A program made the translations under genes and the position numbers. A model generated the notes under the pieces. The model was not told the DNA's origin, did no database searches, and saw only the letters and a program-made list of their open reading frames with translations. Below are positions 1-8,764 of a DNA stretch of 64,000 bases, piece after piece. The DNA is from an uncultured Planctomycetaceae bacterium. GTDB taxonomy: Bacteria; Planctomycetota; Planctomycetia; Planctomycetales; Planctomycetaceae. Position 1 is the first letter of the stretch. The number at the start of each line of letters is the position of its first letter. The stretch lies in assembly GCA_903924405.1 (NCBI GenBank), contig CAIYBH010000028.1:1-64000 (forward strand), in the 5' to 3' direction.

Positions 1-115
1 ACCAATAGCCTAAAGGCCCGAAGGGTGCTCCGCACTATTGGTTCCTGACCCCTTTTCTGCCGCAAGGAGCACCCTTTGGGTCATCTGCTATTGGTTCCTG
101 CCCCTTTTCTGCAGC
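1..115. repeat. Direct and inverted repeats at the window edge
   Basis: A 25-26 base unit beginning CTATTGGTTCCTG and ending CCCCTTTTCTGC occurs at 35-60 and again at 88-112, differing by one base. Between them AAGGGTGCTCC (21-31) is mirrored by GGAGCACCCTT (66-76), and ACCAATAG at 1-8 is the inverse of the start of the unit. The structure is cut by the window edge, so more copies may lie to the left. It holds no convincing gene. Confidence 0.7.
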
Positions 116-237
116 AGGTCTCTGTGGTAGATTCTGTGTGATAGACGTGGGTAAGGCGGATGCGAAGTTGTGTGAGCGTCCGGGGCTTCGGGGAAATTCG
201 GGGCGATTTTGATTCGAAACCAAAGGCCAGTGTTGCC

Positions 238-1668
238 ATGAACGAGCGTGAAAAAGGTGGAGCTGAGTGGTACCGCAAGGGGACGGAAGCCATGCAGCAC
301 AAGAACTGGAGTTACGCCATTGAGTGTTTCTCGAACTGTGCGCGACTGGTGCCGGACAATGTGCTGTATCGGCAGGCGCGAATTGGCTGCATTCGAAAGT
401 CGTACGGGGACAACGGCACGGGCGCCAAGATGGCGGGGATGCGTCTGATGGGCGTGAAGGGTCGGATCAAGAAGAGTCGCATGTCGAAGGACTGGAAGGG
501 TGTGGAAGCGGCGGCGGAAGAAGGACTGCTGGTGAATCCGTGGGATGCGCAGTTGTTCTTTGATCTGGGTGAAGCAACAGAGGCTCTGCAGAATTCCGGT
601 ATTGCTCGCTATGCTCTCGAAAGTGCGCTGCAACTGGACAAGGACAACGTGGACTACAATCGTAAGCTGGGAGCATTTTTGTTTGAGCGTCGGGACTACA
701 AGCCGGCGCGAGCCTGTTACGAGCGGGTCTACAGGCTGGTGCCGACGGATAGTGAATCGCGGAGCATGCTGGGGCGAATTGATGCCGTTTCGGTCCTGGA
801 CCGCAAGGGGCTGGAAGATGCCGAATCGACTCGGGATGTGATGGTGGAGCAGACTGCTGCTCCGGTGAATGCCTACGAGGAAGATCGTCGGGCCAGAAAA
901 GGACAGACAAAGTCAGCAGATGCTCCGGGAGAATCCGCGGAAACGGACCTCGTGCATGCCATTCGCAAAGACCCCCGGAATATCTCGCTGTATTTGAAAC
1001 TGGCTGACCTGTACAAGGCATCGCGTGAATTTGGCAAGGCGATTGATCAGCTGGAGAAAGCTCGTGAGATCAATCCGGAGAGTGGAGAAATCCGGGAGTT
1101 GATTCTGGATGTGCAGTTGATGCAGTTGCGGGAGGATGCCGCGGAGGCTCAGGTGCGTGCCCGGGCGAATCCCACTAAAGAACGGCTGGTGGAAAAAGCG
1201 AAAGCCCTGCAGCAGGACGTGGTGCAGAAAGAAGTGGAGTACTATTCACTGGGTGTCGAACTGAATCCCACGGATCTGAAGAAGAAGTTTGAGTTGGCGC
1301 AGCGGCTGGCATCGCGGAATGTCAAGCAGTTCAGCAAGGCGATTCCGTTGCTGCAGCAGGCGGCGGCCAATCCGAACCTGAAGGTGGAATCGCTGGTTCT
1401 GCTGGGCGAATGTTTTGCCAGAGAGGGCAAGAACGATCTGGCGCGACGTCAGCTTGAGAAGGCTGTGGACGGTTTGAACTACGCGGACCGCCCGGAGGCC
1501 TTCAAGTCAGCGCACTACCTGCTGGGGCGAATTTATCAGGCGGGTGGCAAAGGTGAGCAGGCAGAGCATCACTACGGCGAAGTGCTGGCTGTGGACTATG
1601 ACTATAAGGATGTTCTGAAGCGGCTGGACGAGATGGGCGGTGGCAGTTCGGCGGCCCTGGAAGAGTGA
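238..1668 (+). CDS. Tetratricopeptide repeat protein
   Basis: This is a cytosolic-looking protein of about 476 residues with no signal peptide or membrane segment. TPR-like helical pairs recur along its length, for example the AEWYRKGTEAMQHKNWSYAI, ALESALQLDKDNVDY and YLKLADLYKASREFGKAIDQ segments, with a charged linker near residues 210-245. TPRs normally carry protein-protein contacts; the partner is unknown. I chose the ATG at 238 because the repeats begin just after it. An in-frame ATG at 160 would add 26 residues that do not look like TPR. It converges on the lipoprotein gene ending at 1824. Confidence 0.8.
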   Translation: MNEREKGGAEWYRKGTEAMQHKNWSYAIECFSNCARLVPDNVLYRQARIGCIRKSYGDNGTGAKMAGMRLMGVKGRIKKSRMSKDWKGVEAAAEEGLLVNPWDAQLFFDLGEATEALQNSGIARYALESALQLDKDNVDYNRKLGAFLFERRDYKPARACYERVYRLVPTDSESRSMLGRIDAVSVLDRKGLEDAESTRDVMVEQTAAPVNAYEEDRRARKGQTKSADAPGESAETDLVHAIRKDPRNISLYLKLADLYKASREFGKAIDQLEKAREINPESGEIRELILDVQLMQLREDAAEAQVRARANPTKERLVEKAKALQQDVVQKEVEYYSLGVELNPTDLKKKFELAQRLASRNVKQFSKAIPLLQQAAANPNLKVESLVLLGECFAREGKNDLARRQLEKAVDGLNYADRPEAFKSAHYLLGRIYQAGGKGEQAEHHYGEVLAVDYDYKDVLKRLDEMGGGSSAALEE

Positions 1669-1750
1669 CATCGCACTGACTGCAGGTGCCAAATCCGTCG
1701 GAGCGATTTGTAGCTGTCGGACGGGCAGGTGGCCTTTGCAAATCACGGGT

Positions 1751-1772
1751 CCCTCTGCAGTTGAGCAGAGGG
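1751..1772. terminator. Hairpin between convergent genes
   Basis: CCCTCTGC (1751-1758) and GCAGAGGG (1765-1772) form a perfect 8-bp stem with a 6-base loop, between the converging TPR gene and the lipoprotein gene. There is no T-run on either side, so intrinsic termination is only a guess. Confidence 0.35.
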
Positions 1773-1823
1773 GCGTGTGGCACCGGCGGTATGAAGTCGA
1801 CGTGGCGTTGCTGTGATTGCAGA

Positions 1824-2540
1824 TCAGGCGGTGTTGGTCATCTGGTCGCCGATATACCAGGGATAGAACAGGCGACCGATGTCATCGCTGAGTTTCCAGA
1901 TGTATTCCATGCGAAACATTTCGTAGCTGACATCGGCGGCGGAGCGGGGAACTTCGGTGGGAAACACGCTGTTGATTTCCTGAGAGAAGATGCGTTTGCC
2001 TTCGCCGTCGGTTTCCATTTCGTAGACGCTGACAATGGCATCGCAGCGTCCGCGGAACAGGGAATTGGAATCACGTTCGTAGAGCGAGAAGTCACTGATA
2101 TCGATGTAGACGACGTATGTCACATCGAATTCGGCACCGACGTCCACAGCGGTGTCCCAGTCCGGATTTTCTGCCAGCCAGTTGCGAATATCGTCGTAGG
2201 GCACCATTTCGATTTTCTTGCCCGCCATCTGATTGGTAACGCGATTGGCGATGATGTGGTCGATGTTGTCAAACTTGTACTTCAGGTCATCGGAGGCATA
2301 GCAGACTACGGCGACGCGGACATCTTTATCCGTCATCGACTGTTTAGTTTCCTTTTCGAACATCGGTTCCTCCTGCGGCGGGCCACCGATGAGATAGCCG
2401 AGCAGCAGGAAGTAGTTGCAGCCGGGAATCGTCAGCAGCATCAGGCTCATGAGTGCCAGGCGGAAGGCCAGTGAGCGAAAGGCAACTCGGGGGGTGCTCA
2501 GAGAGACGCGGAGCAGTCTGATGGGAGTCAGTGGGTTCAT
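1824..2540 (-). CDS. Lipoprotein, paralogue of the next gene upstream
   Basis: A protein of about 238 residues with an N-terminal hydrophobic segment ending in the lipobox LTIPGC, so it is likely a lipid-anchored envelope protein. I do not recognise the family. The mature part aligns by eye with the product of 2637-3332: both have a conserved NWL/AWF stretch, a DWDTA/DWGDF stretch, then an EFDVTYVV/HFNADYVM strand and an SN-containing turn. The ATG at 2540 is preferred over a GTG at 2552 because GGA lies at a suitable distance before it. The pair probably arose by tandem duplication and may be co-transcribed, being 96 bases apart. Confidence 0.75.
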   Translation of the reverse strand: MNPLTPIRLLRVSLSTPRVAFRSLAFRLALMSLMLLTIPGCNYFLLLGYLIGGPPQEEPMFEKETKQSMTDKDVRVAVVCYASDDLKYKFDNIDHIIANRVTNQMAGKKIEMVPYDDIRNWLAENPDWDTAVDVGAEFDVTYVVYIDISDFSLYERDSNSLFRGRCDAIVSVYEMETDGEGKRIFSQEINSVFPTEVPRSAADVSYEMFRMEYIWKLSDDIGRLFYPWYIGDQMTNTA

Positions 2541-2636
2541 CGATGATTCCACGAGAGAGAGCGAGTTGAAGCGAGGGGGAAGGGATTTTCGATCGACACA
2601 TTAGTCAGTGACAGGGCCTGCCATGCGGACCGGTTG

Positions 2637-3332
2637 TTAGTGGACCGTTTCACTGACGCGGTGATCGTAGAGGAACTGAGCGAGGGTCAGCGAGACGCGA
2701 TCCTGGAACTGTTCCGCGAACAGTCGTTCGGACTTGTTTTCTCGGGGGACAGGATAATCGGGATAGGCGAGGTTGAAGGTGCGTTCGAAGGCCGTGGTGG
2801 GTGTGGCACTGGACTGGCAATCGAGGACGCGGATGTTGCCGCTGATTTTGCCCTGTTGCAGATTGCTGCTGTCAGGGACATCCAGTCGAAAGATTTCGAT
2901 CTGAATGTTCATGACGTAATCGGCATTAAAGTGTTCCGCGAGTGCAGAGAAATCACCCCAGTCACCATGGTCATCGAACCAGGCGCTGACCTTGTCGGAG
3001 GAGATGATTTTGACATTGCGCGTCTCGAGATGTCTGGACATGCGATCGAGGATATCGATCTGAATGGACGGATAGCGGGAGAGGACGCTGTGTGGAGCGG
3101 AGCAGGTGATCAGGATGGATTTTTCACCTTTGGTGAGGTCCACATCGGTCGCTGTGCGGAACTGGGACTTGACCTTGGGGTCGCCGAAAAACATTTTTCC
3201 GAACATCACACCAAGTGAGCAGCCTGGCACACAGCAGAGCATGGCGAGGGTCAGTGACAGCAGAAGCAGATTCCGTGAGCGGGCGCGTCGGTTCGGCAGA
3301 GTGTCTGAGTGTTTTGGAACTTTGATGAGCAC
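2637..3332 (-). CDS. Lipoprotein, upstream member of the pair
   Basis: A 231-residue product with an Arg-rich N-terminus, a hydrophobic stretch (LLLLSLTLAMLCCVPGC) and a lipobox cysteine, then a soluble domain homologous to the gene at 1824-2540. The GTG start at 3332 is preceded by AGGGAG at about nine bases, which decides the start. No known domain is recognised. The predicted fold alternates helices and strands (KSILITCSAP, NVKIISSDKV, ADYVMNIQIEIF). Identity between the paralogues looks low, so the duplication seems old. Confidence 0.75.
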   Translation of the reverse strand: MLIKVPKHSDTLPNRRARSRNLLLLSLTLAMLCCVPGCSLGVMFGKMFFGDPKVKSQFRTATDVDLTKGEKSILITCSAPHSVLSRYPSIQIDILDRMSRHLETRNVKIISSDKVSAWFDDHGDWGDFSALAEHFNADYVMNIQIEIFRLDVPDSSNLQQGKISGNIRVLDCQSSATPTTAFERTFNLAYPDYPVPRENKSERLFAEQFQDRVSLTLAQFLYDHRVSETVH

Positions 3333-3386
3333 GACGCTTCACTCCCTTGAAAGCGCTGCGGTAACGGTCACGAGCAGACGCAGCAA

Positions 3387-3827
3387 TCAGAGCATCCGGA
3401 CGAGCCATTGCAGCAGGCAGATGAACAGCCATACGGCAGCGGCACGCACGAACCAGTATTCGGGCCTTTGAATTCCACGCAGGAATCCACGAACCCGGAC
3501 CAGTATCAGCCATGGCCACAGGAGCAGAAGGCAGCAGGCCAGGATCCATCCGGCCGGATTTGCATTCCACGATGCGAGCCATGCTCCGCGGACAAACCAG
3601 GCGAAGCTGGTTGTAAGACCGCAGTGCGGGCAGACACACCCTGTGAGACTCTGAAAAACGCAGCCGGGCAACCCCAGTTGGCGGTGCGTTCCGAAACCTG
3701 CCAAGTTTGGAATGAGGCAGAATGCCGTTCCGAAGAGAGCAGGAATCCAGAGGATCACAAGGCCTGCAGTGAGACGTTCGTTCCGGGTCAGAGGTCGACC
3801 GGAACGTAACGCAACTCTGTTTGGCAT
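3387..3827 (-). CDS. DUF2752 family membrane protein
   Basis: A small integral membrane protein of about 146 residues with three hydrophobic segments. It carries the DUF2752 signature: a cysteine in GCVFQSLTG, then CPHCGLTTSF and a downstream NPAGW. The CPxCG pair is characteristic of the family, whose function is unknown to me. The ATG at 3827 was chosen over a TTG at 3860; neither has a strong ribosome binding site. It is divergent from the acyltransferase-like gene at 4089, with about 260 bases between them for promoters. Confidence 0.82.
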   Translation of the reverse strand: MPNRVALRSGRPLTRNERLTAGLVILWIPALFGTAFCLIPNLAGFGTHRQLGLPGCVFQSLTGCVCPHCGLTTSFAWFVRGAWLASWNANPAGWILACCLLLLWPWLILVRVRGFLRGIQRPEYWFVRAAAVWLFICLLQWLVRML

Positions 3828-4088
3828 GGGAGGGGTACCACGACACGGGGACAGGGACAAGAGCCAGCTTGAGCGAATTCTTCGAGGATCGTGTCACTTT
3901 CTGCAGGAATTGCCACGCTCTGCGCGAAGCGGGTGTGCAAACGTGCGAAATCTGCCGTGACGCGGCGAGTTCTGCCTGTTTGGTCCTGCATTGCGGCGTT
4001 GGGGATGGTGGCTGGATCTGGATTGACTTACGCGGGCGAAACGCCTGGAATTCCGAAAGGGCATCTGGAAAACGGGGAGACAACCAGG

Positions 4089-4862
4089 ATGGTGGATGAT
4101 CGCAGTGGGCGGCGAATTGCCGTACCGGCCTCGCGCAGGCTGACGTGGGACTTGTTGTATTTTCATCGAGGGGTCCCCTTGTGTTCTCATGACCGCCGGA
4201 TGGTTTTGAAAGATCTGGCCCTGGCACGGGAAGGGGCTGGCGTGCGGATCTCGTGGCCGGCCCTGTTTCTGAAAGCCATGGCCAGTGTGTCACTGGAATA
4301 CCCGGAGTTACGCCAGATTTGGTATCGCTGGCCGTGGGCGCACCTGTATCAGCATCCGGGCAGTGTGGGTGTCCTGACGATACAGCGTGAGATTGCCGGC
4401 GAGCCGTGGTTGTTCTGGGGCAGGATTGCCAGTCCCGAATTGAAGACTCTGCCGGAGATCCAGGCGATGATCACTCGCTACCAGACGGAAGCTCCATCGA
4501 AGGTTTTCGGGCGAGACCTGCGGCTGGCTGGATTGCCATTGCTGCTGCGACGCCTGATTTGGTGGTGGAACCTGAATATAGAGACGGGATCGCGGGCGAA
4601 GCGAATCGGGACGTTCTTTCTGTCGACCCTGGCCGGGCGTGGTGTCGAGATTCAGTTGCCGCCTTCGGTACAGACGACGTGTCTGACGTATGGGCCACTG
4701 GATGAAGCGGGAATCAGTCGAGTGACTCTGGCCTATGATCATCGGATCATGGATGGAGCGCGGGTTGCTGAGATTCTGGCACGGCTGGAAGTGGTGCTGA
4801 CCACGGACATCCTGACCGAGTTGCGGGGATTGGCGAAATCCGGTGAGCGTGTGGCAGCCTGA
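4089..4862 (+). CDS. Stand-alone 2-oxoacid dehydrogenase acyltransferase (E2) catalytic domain
   Basis: About 257 residues resembling only the catalytic domain of E2 acyltransferases (chloramphenicol acetyltransferase-like fold). The C-terminal block LAYDHRIMDGARVAEIL carries the DHRxxDG active-site motif, with the catalytic histidine present. No lipoyl domain, peripheral subunit-binding domain or E1/E3 gene is nearby, so it is not an ordinary dehydrogenase complex subunit. It may be a free acyltransferase; the substrate is unknown. The ATG at 4089 starts just before the conserved region. Upstream in-frame starts at 3891 and 4005 exist, and the upstream segment does not look like E2. A GC-rich hairpin (GGCCGGAATCCGGCC) follows near 4923-4937. 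Confidence 0.7.
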   Translation: MVDDRSGRRIAVPASRRLTWDLLYFHRGVPLCSHDRRMVLKDLALAREGAGVRISWPALFLKAMASVSLEYPELRQIWYRWPWAHLYQHPGSVGVLTIQREIAGEPWLFWGRIASPELKTLPEIQAMITRYQTEAPSKVFGRDLRLAGLPLLLRRLIWWWNLNIETGSRAKRIGTFFLSTLAGRGVEIQLPPSVQTTCLTYGPLDEAGISRVTLAYDHRIMDGARVAEILARLEVVLTTDILTELRGLAKSGERVAA

Positions 4863-5149
4863 CATGCTCAACGTGAGTCCGGGGCTGACTGGGAACGGGC
4901 TGGGCGGGAGACCGGAGTGAAGGCCGGAATCCGGCCTGTGAGTGACTCCGGAACGCTGGAATTTGCCTGAGCGGAGGGATTCCCGAACGGCAGGATTCGC
5001 AGTGACTGACTGCATTTGATATTCTGCATGCTGTAGACCGGGTCTGTCAGTCGGGGGGAAACATGTAAGCCACCGGCGGGCTCAGGGTTGCTCAGAAAAA
5101 CATGAAATGCCCGGCGGTGACTGCTGCTGTGGTGCTGGTAGTGTGCCAT

Positions 5150-6607
5150 ATGTCCCGCATGTCGATGTTGCAACTGATTGGTGAGCTGCAAACGGGTTCA
5201 TTGACGTCACGGCGATTGACGGAAACCTGTCTGGACCGGATAGCGGAACTGAATCCGGACTTGAATGCGTTTGTGTTTGTGGACGCAGACGCCGCGTTGC
5301 GACAGGCGGATCAGATTGACGCGCGTCGTGCGGCGGGCGGTCCGGTAGGACAACTGGCCGGGTTACCGGTGGCTGTGAAGGATAACCTTTGTGTGCGGGG
5401 CGTGCCGACAACCTGTGGCAGCCGCATGCTGGAGCATTTTCGCCCGCCCTACTCGGCCCACGTGGTTGAGCGATTGCAGGCGGAAGACGGGGTCTTGCTG
5501 GGAAAGCTGAATCAGGACGAGTTTGCAATGGGGTCCTCGACGGAGACGTCGATTTTCGGGCCCACGCGGAACCCGTGGAATCCGGAGCGAACCGCAGGGG
5601 GCTCCAGTGGCGGTGCGGCGGTGGCTGTGGCAGCGGGCATGGTGCCGCTGGCACTGGGATCGGACACAGGCGGCTCGATACGGCAGCCGGCTGGATTCTG
5701 TGGAGTGACGGGGTTGAAGCCGACGTACGGTCGGGTGTCCCGATACGGCCTTGTGGCCTACGCCAGTTCATTGGATCAGATTGGTCCGATGGCCCGGGAC
5801 GTCGCCGGGTGTGCGTTGGCGCTGCAGTGTTTTGGAGGTCATGACAAACGGGATTCGACGTCACTTCAGCAGCCCATCCAGAACTGGTCCGGCCAGCTGA
5901 ATGCGGGGTGTGAGGCGTTAAGAATCGGGATTGCGGAAGAGTATTTTGCGGAAGGTCTGGACCCGGAGATTGGCGCGGCGGTGTGGACGGCCCTGCGGGT
6001 AATGGAGGACGCCGGGGCAACTCTGGTCCCGGTCTCGCTGCCGCATTCGCGGTATGCCGTAGCAGCTTACTATCTGATTGCCTGCAGTGAAGCATCCAGC
6101 AATCTGGCTCGCTACGATGGAATTCATTACGGCTATCGCTCGGAGACGTATGAGGATCTGACGGATCTGTACTGTGAAAGTCGATCGCAGGGGCTGGGTG
6201 CGGAGGTGCGGCGTAGAATCATGCTGGGGACGTACGCGTTGTCTGCCGGCTACTACGACGCCTACTATCTGAAAGCGTTGCGAGTTCGGCGGCGGATTCA
6301 GGAGGACTTCGAGACGGCCTTTCAGAGTGTGGACGTGATTGCCGGCCCGGTGGCACCGACGGCGGCATTTCGACTGGGAGAGAAGCTGAACGACCCCCTG
6401 TCGATGTATCTGAGTGATATTTACACGATCAGTACCAATCTCGCCGGTCTACCTGGCATTTCTGTGCCATGCGGGCTGACATCAGAGCAGTTGCCGATCG
6501 GACTGCAGTTTCAGGCAGCTCCACTGGCAGAGTCGAAACTTTTGCAGGCAGCACATCGCTACCAGACTCTGACGGACTGGCATCAGCAGACGCCACCGGG
6601 CACATAG
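5150..6607 (+). CDS. gatA: Glutamyl/aspartyl-tRNA(Gln/Asn) amidotransferase subunit A
   Basis: About 485 residues, the usual GatA length. The amidase-signature family features are present: lysine in VAVKDNLCVRG, the GGSSGGAAVAVAAG glycine/serine block, and GSDTGGSIRQPAGFCG holding the cis-serine and nucleophilic serine of the Ser-Ser-Lys triad. GatA releases ammonia from glutamine for the GatCAB complex, which converts misacylated Glu-tRNA(Gln) or Asp-tRNA(Asn). gatB and gatC are not adjacent. The start is uncertain among ATGs at 5150, 5159 and 5165; an earlier ATG at 5102 would add a hydrophobic stretch not typical of GatA. Confidence 0.95.
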   Translation: MSRMSMLQLIGELQTGSLTSRRLTETCLDRIAELNPDLNAFVFVDADAALRQADQIDARRAAGGPVGQLAGLPVAVKDNLCVRGVPTTCGSRMLEHFRPPYSAHVVERLQAEDGVLLGKLNQDEFAMGSSTETSIFGPTRNPWNPERTAGGSSGGAAVAVAAGMVPLALGSDTGGSIRQPAGFCGVTGLKPTYGRVSRYGLVAYASSLDQIGPMARDVAGCALALQCFGGHDKRDSTSLQQPIQNWSGQLNAGCEALRIGIAEEYFAEGLDPEIGAAVWTALRVMEDAGATLVPVSLPHSRYAVAAYYLIACSEASSNLARYDGIHYGYRSETYEDLTDLYCESRSQGLGAEVRRRIMLGTYALSAGYYDAYYLKALRVRRRIQEDFETAFQSVDVIAGPVAPTAAFRLGEKLNDPLSMYLSDIYTISTNLAGLPGISVPCGLTSEQLPIGLQFQAAPLAESKLLQAAHRYQTLTDWHQQTPPGT

Positions 6608-6664
6608 TTGGAGATACTTCCTGGGCGTGTGGCGGGACTTGCAGGTTCCATCAGGGGAGCGGTC

Positions 6665-7171
6665 ATGGAACGAACTCGGATCTATGCAATTTGGGGCCTG
6701 TGGTTCCTTACGTTTTTCGGAGTCTGTCAGCACGCGTGGTACTGGCCGCAATTGCCCGGGACCGTAGCGACTCACTTCGGATCTGACGGCCAGCCGAACG
6801 ACTGGATGTCGAAAGAAAACGCGACGCTGGTGCTGCTGGGATTTCAGGTGCTGTTTCCCTGGATTCTGACGGGGCTTGCGCGGCTGATTGGTGTGCTGCC
6901 GATTTCTGTCATCAATATTCCGCATCGGGAATACTGGCTGCAGCCGGAACGACGGGAAGCGACGTTGTTGTGGATGGGTGGGTACCTGGCATGGACGGCG
7001 GTGGCCACCGGACTTCTGATGACGGTCCTGGCACATTTCACATTTCGTGCGAACGTGAAAGGCGTTGGGCTGGAGATGGCCCCGTTTCTTTGTTTTGTGG
7101 TCGGATACCTTGGTGTGATTCTGGCAATGACCGTTGTGAACCTGCGGCGTTTTCGACTACCGGTGCAGTGA
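6665..7171 (+). CDS. DUF1648 domain membrane protein
   Basis: A membrane protein of about 168 residues. The N-terminal segment is hydrophobic and is followed by LPGTVATHFGSDGQPNDWMSK, the DUF1648 pattern (PxxVxTHFxxxGxPxxW) also found in SdpI-like proteins. Further transmembrane segments follow near residues 55-75, 105-125 and 140-160. The ATG at 6665 has a good GGGGAG site just upstream, deciding the start. It begins 57 bases after gatA and may be co-transcribed, although no functional link is evident. Confidence 0.8.
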   Translation: MERTRIYAIWGLWFLTFFGVCQHAWYWPQLPGTVATHFGSDGQPNDWMSKENATLVLLGFQVLFPWILTGLARLIGVLPISVINIPHREYWLQPERREATLLWMGGYLAWTAVATGLLMTVLAHFTFRANVKGVGLEMAPFLCFVVGYLGVILAMTVVNLRRFRLPVQ

Positions 7172-7277
7172 CAGAAGAGACCTGCACGACTGGAAACTGC
7201 GGCCGAGGTCAGCACGAGACTGGCGTGCGTGCTGGAGAAGTTGGTAGCGTGGGAATGCCTGTGCGGTCAGTTGAGGG

Positions 7278-8132
7278 CTACTGCCGCTGGGCCACGGGAT
7301 TGGGCATCAGACCCTGGGATTGAGCGAGGACTTTCAGCAGAGTGCGGTTATCGAGGAACGGCTCTTTACCGCGGCAAGCCCAGATCATTTTTCCGGTGCG
7401 ATCGACAATGAAAGTGCCGTGATCCATCAGTTCCGGGGTTTCATCGGTGGCGGGGTGCAGGCATTGCCATTGAGACGCCACAGCACGATCCGCATCAGAG
7501 AGTACGGGAAAGCCGAACCGACCGTACTCGGCAAATCGCTGAGCGGTGTGTTCGGGAGAGTCGGCGCTGATCGCAATGATTTCTGCATCCAGTTCCCTGA
7601 AGTAGTGGAGATCTTTTTCCAGAGCCACAAGTTGGGCGACGCAATGGCTGCAGCCGTACCCGAGATAGAAAACCACGACCACGGGCCGATTGGAACCGAG
7701 GTTGGAAAGGGACTTGCGAGTCTGCTGATCGTCGGGGAGCGAGAAGTCGGGAACGGACTGCTGCAGCAGAGCGTGAGCCTGTGAGGAGACTGGGGTGGGT
7801 TCCGGTTGACTGAGGATTTCGCTGAGAGCGTTTGTCAATGGCTGGACGTGCACGGCCTTGATGTAGGTCTCTGCGTCTCGTCGGAGGTTACCTGTGGAGA
7901 CCAGTCCGTACTTCATGCAGATCTGGCGGCAGCGTTCGAGGAGCCCGGAATTTGCGGCGGTGGACTGCGGAGGATTGGCAGCGTGGTAGATGAGCACGAC
8001 CGCATAGAACGTCGCCACAACGAACAGGAACCCAAGGAAAAGTCGGGTGCCGGTTTCGCGTTCATCGGACCGTGACGAATCGCTGGGCGTGACTGTGCTG
8101 GTGGAATTGCCGGAATTGTTGGTGGACAGCAT
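7278..8132 (-). CDS. Membrane-anchored peroxiredoxin/thioredoxin-like protein
   Basis: A 284-residue protein with a Ser/Thr-rich cytosolic start, one transmembrane anchor (LFLGFLFVVATFYAVVLIYH, about residues 32-51) and a C-terminal AhpC/TSA-type redoxin domain from about residue 125. The active-site region is FYLGYGCSHCVAQL, a CxxC pair at the position of the thioredoxin CxxC. It would act on the outer face of the cytoplasmic membrane, reducing a thiol or peroxide partner (inference). The start at 8132 is decided by a perfect AGGAGG about six bases upstream. Confidence 0.83.
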   Translation of the reverse strand: MLSTNNSGNSTSTVTPSDSSRSDERETGTRLFLGFLFVVATFYAVVLIYHAANPPQSTAANSGLLERCRQICMKYGLVSTGNLRRDAETYIKAVHVQPLTNALSEILSQPEPTPVSSQAHALLQQSVPDFSLPDDQQTRKSLSNLGSNRPVVVVFYLGYGCSHCVAQLVALEKDLHYFRELDAEIIAISADSPEHTAQRFAEYGRFGFPVLSDADRAVASQWQCLHPATDETPELMDHGTFIVDRTGKMIWACRGKEPFLDNRTLLKVLAQSQGLMPNPVAQRQ

Positions 8133-8554
8133 GAACAACCTCCTGCGGCTATTCTGGCTTTGCGAACTTGGGTGCGAATAGAATTTTGCGGGCCAACTGG
8201 TTGAATTCTCACAGCTGCAGAAGCTTTTCCGAATACGGGATACGCAGAAGTACGCACTTGGATGAACATTTGAACACTTTTCGGTGATTTGTCGGCGGTT
8301 GCGGGTGTGTGGCTGGTGGTTTGGGGGTTTTGTGTGGGAAAGTGAGTGTTTTGCGGGTTCAGAACGGAATTGGTTGAGACCGAGTGGAGCTGAAAATCTG
8401 GTTGATGCGCGGAAAAACAGGTGATCGACTGCAGCAAGTTTTCCGGACTGCCGAAATCTGGGCAGGGAATGTTGAAATCCGGAGCCAAGTCGGATAACCT
8501 TCTGGCTCAGGTGTTGGGTACCACAACGTGGGGGCCCTCGCACCGGATGAACAA
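8133..8554. other. Intergenic region, redoxin gene to tRNA-Asp
   Basis: This 422-base spacer separates the divergent redoxin gene and tRNA-Asp. It holds a G/T-rich tract around 8285-8350 and no supported gene. It must carry the promoters of both flanking genes, but I could not place either with confidence. Confidence 0.5.
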
Positions 8555-8628
8555 GGGGTCGTAGCTCAGTTGGTTAGAGCGCCAGCCTGTCACGCTGGAG
8601 GCCGCGGGTTCAAGTCCCGTCGACCTCG
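8555..8628 (+). tRNA. tRNA-Asp (GTC anticodon)
   Basis: A complete cloverleaf: acceptor GGGGTCG pairs with CGACCTC, D-arm GCTC/GAGC, anticodon stem CCAGC/GCTGG enclosing loop CTGTCAC with anticodon GTC, and T-arm GCGGG TTCAAGT CCCGT. The discriminator base is G, as expected for tRNA-Asp. The 3' CCA is not encoded. The product delivers aspartate to GAC/GAT codons. Confidence 0.96.
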
Positions 8629-8635
8629 TTCAATA

Positions 8636-8675
8636 AAAAGACCTGCAACGCGTAAGTGTTGCAGGTCTTTTTTTT
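8636..8675 (+). terminator. Intrinsic terminator of tRNA-Asp
   Basis: AAAAGACCTGCAAC and GTTGCAGGTCTTTT form a long perfect stem with an 8-base loop, followed by a run of eight T. It sits seven bases past the tRNA, and its A-tract may let it work in both directions. Confidence 0.92.
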
Positions 8676-8764
8676 GTTGTCGCTTGTGAAGTTCGTTGTG
8701 GTGATTGAGATTTGCCGGCGAACTGTTCTGCGAGAACCCTGCTGCTGGCATCGGGATTTTGCGT

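Noticed and set aside
8471-8497. TTGAAA-N15-GATAAC as the tRNA-Asp promoter
   Set aside because: The spacing is too short for a normal sigma-70 promoter and such matches are frequent by chance.
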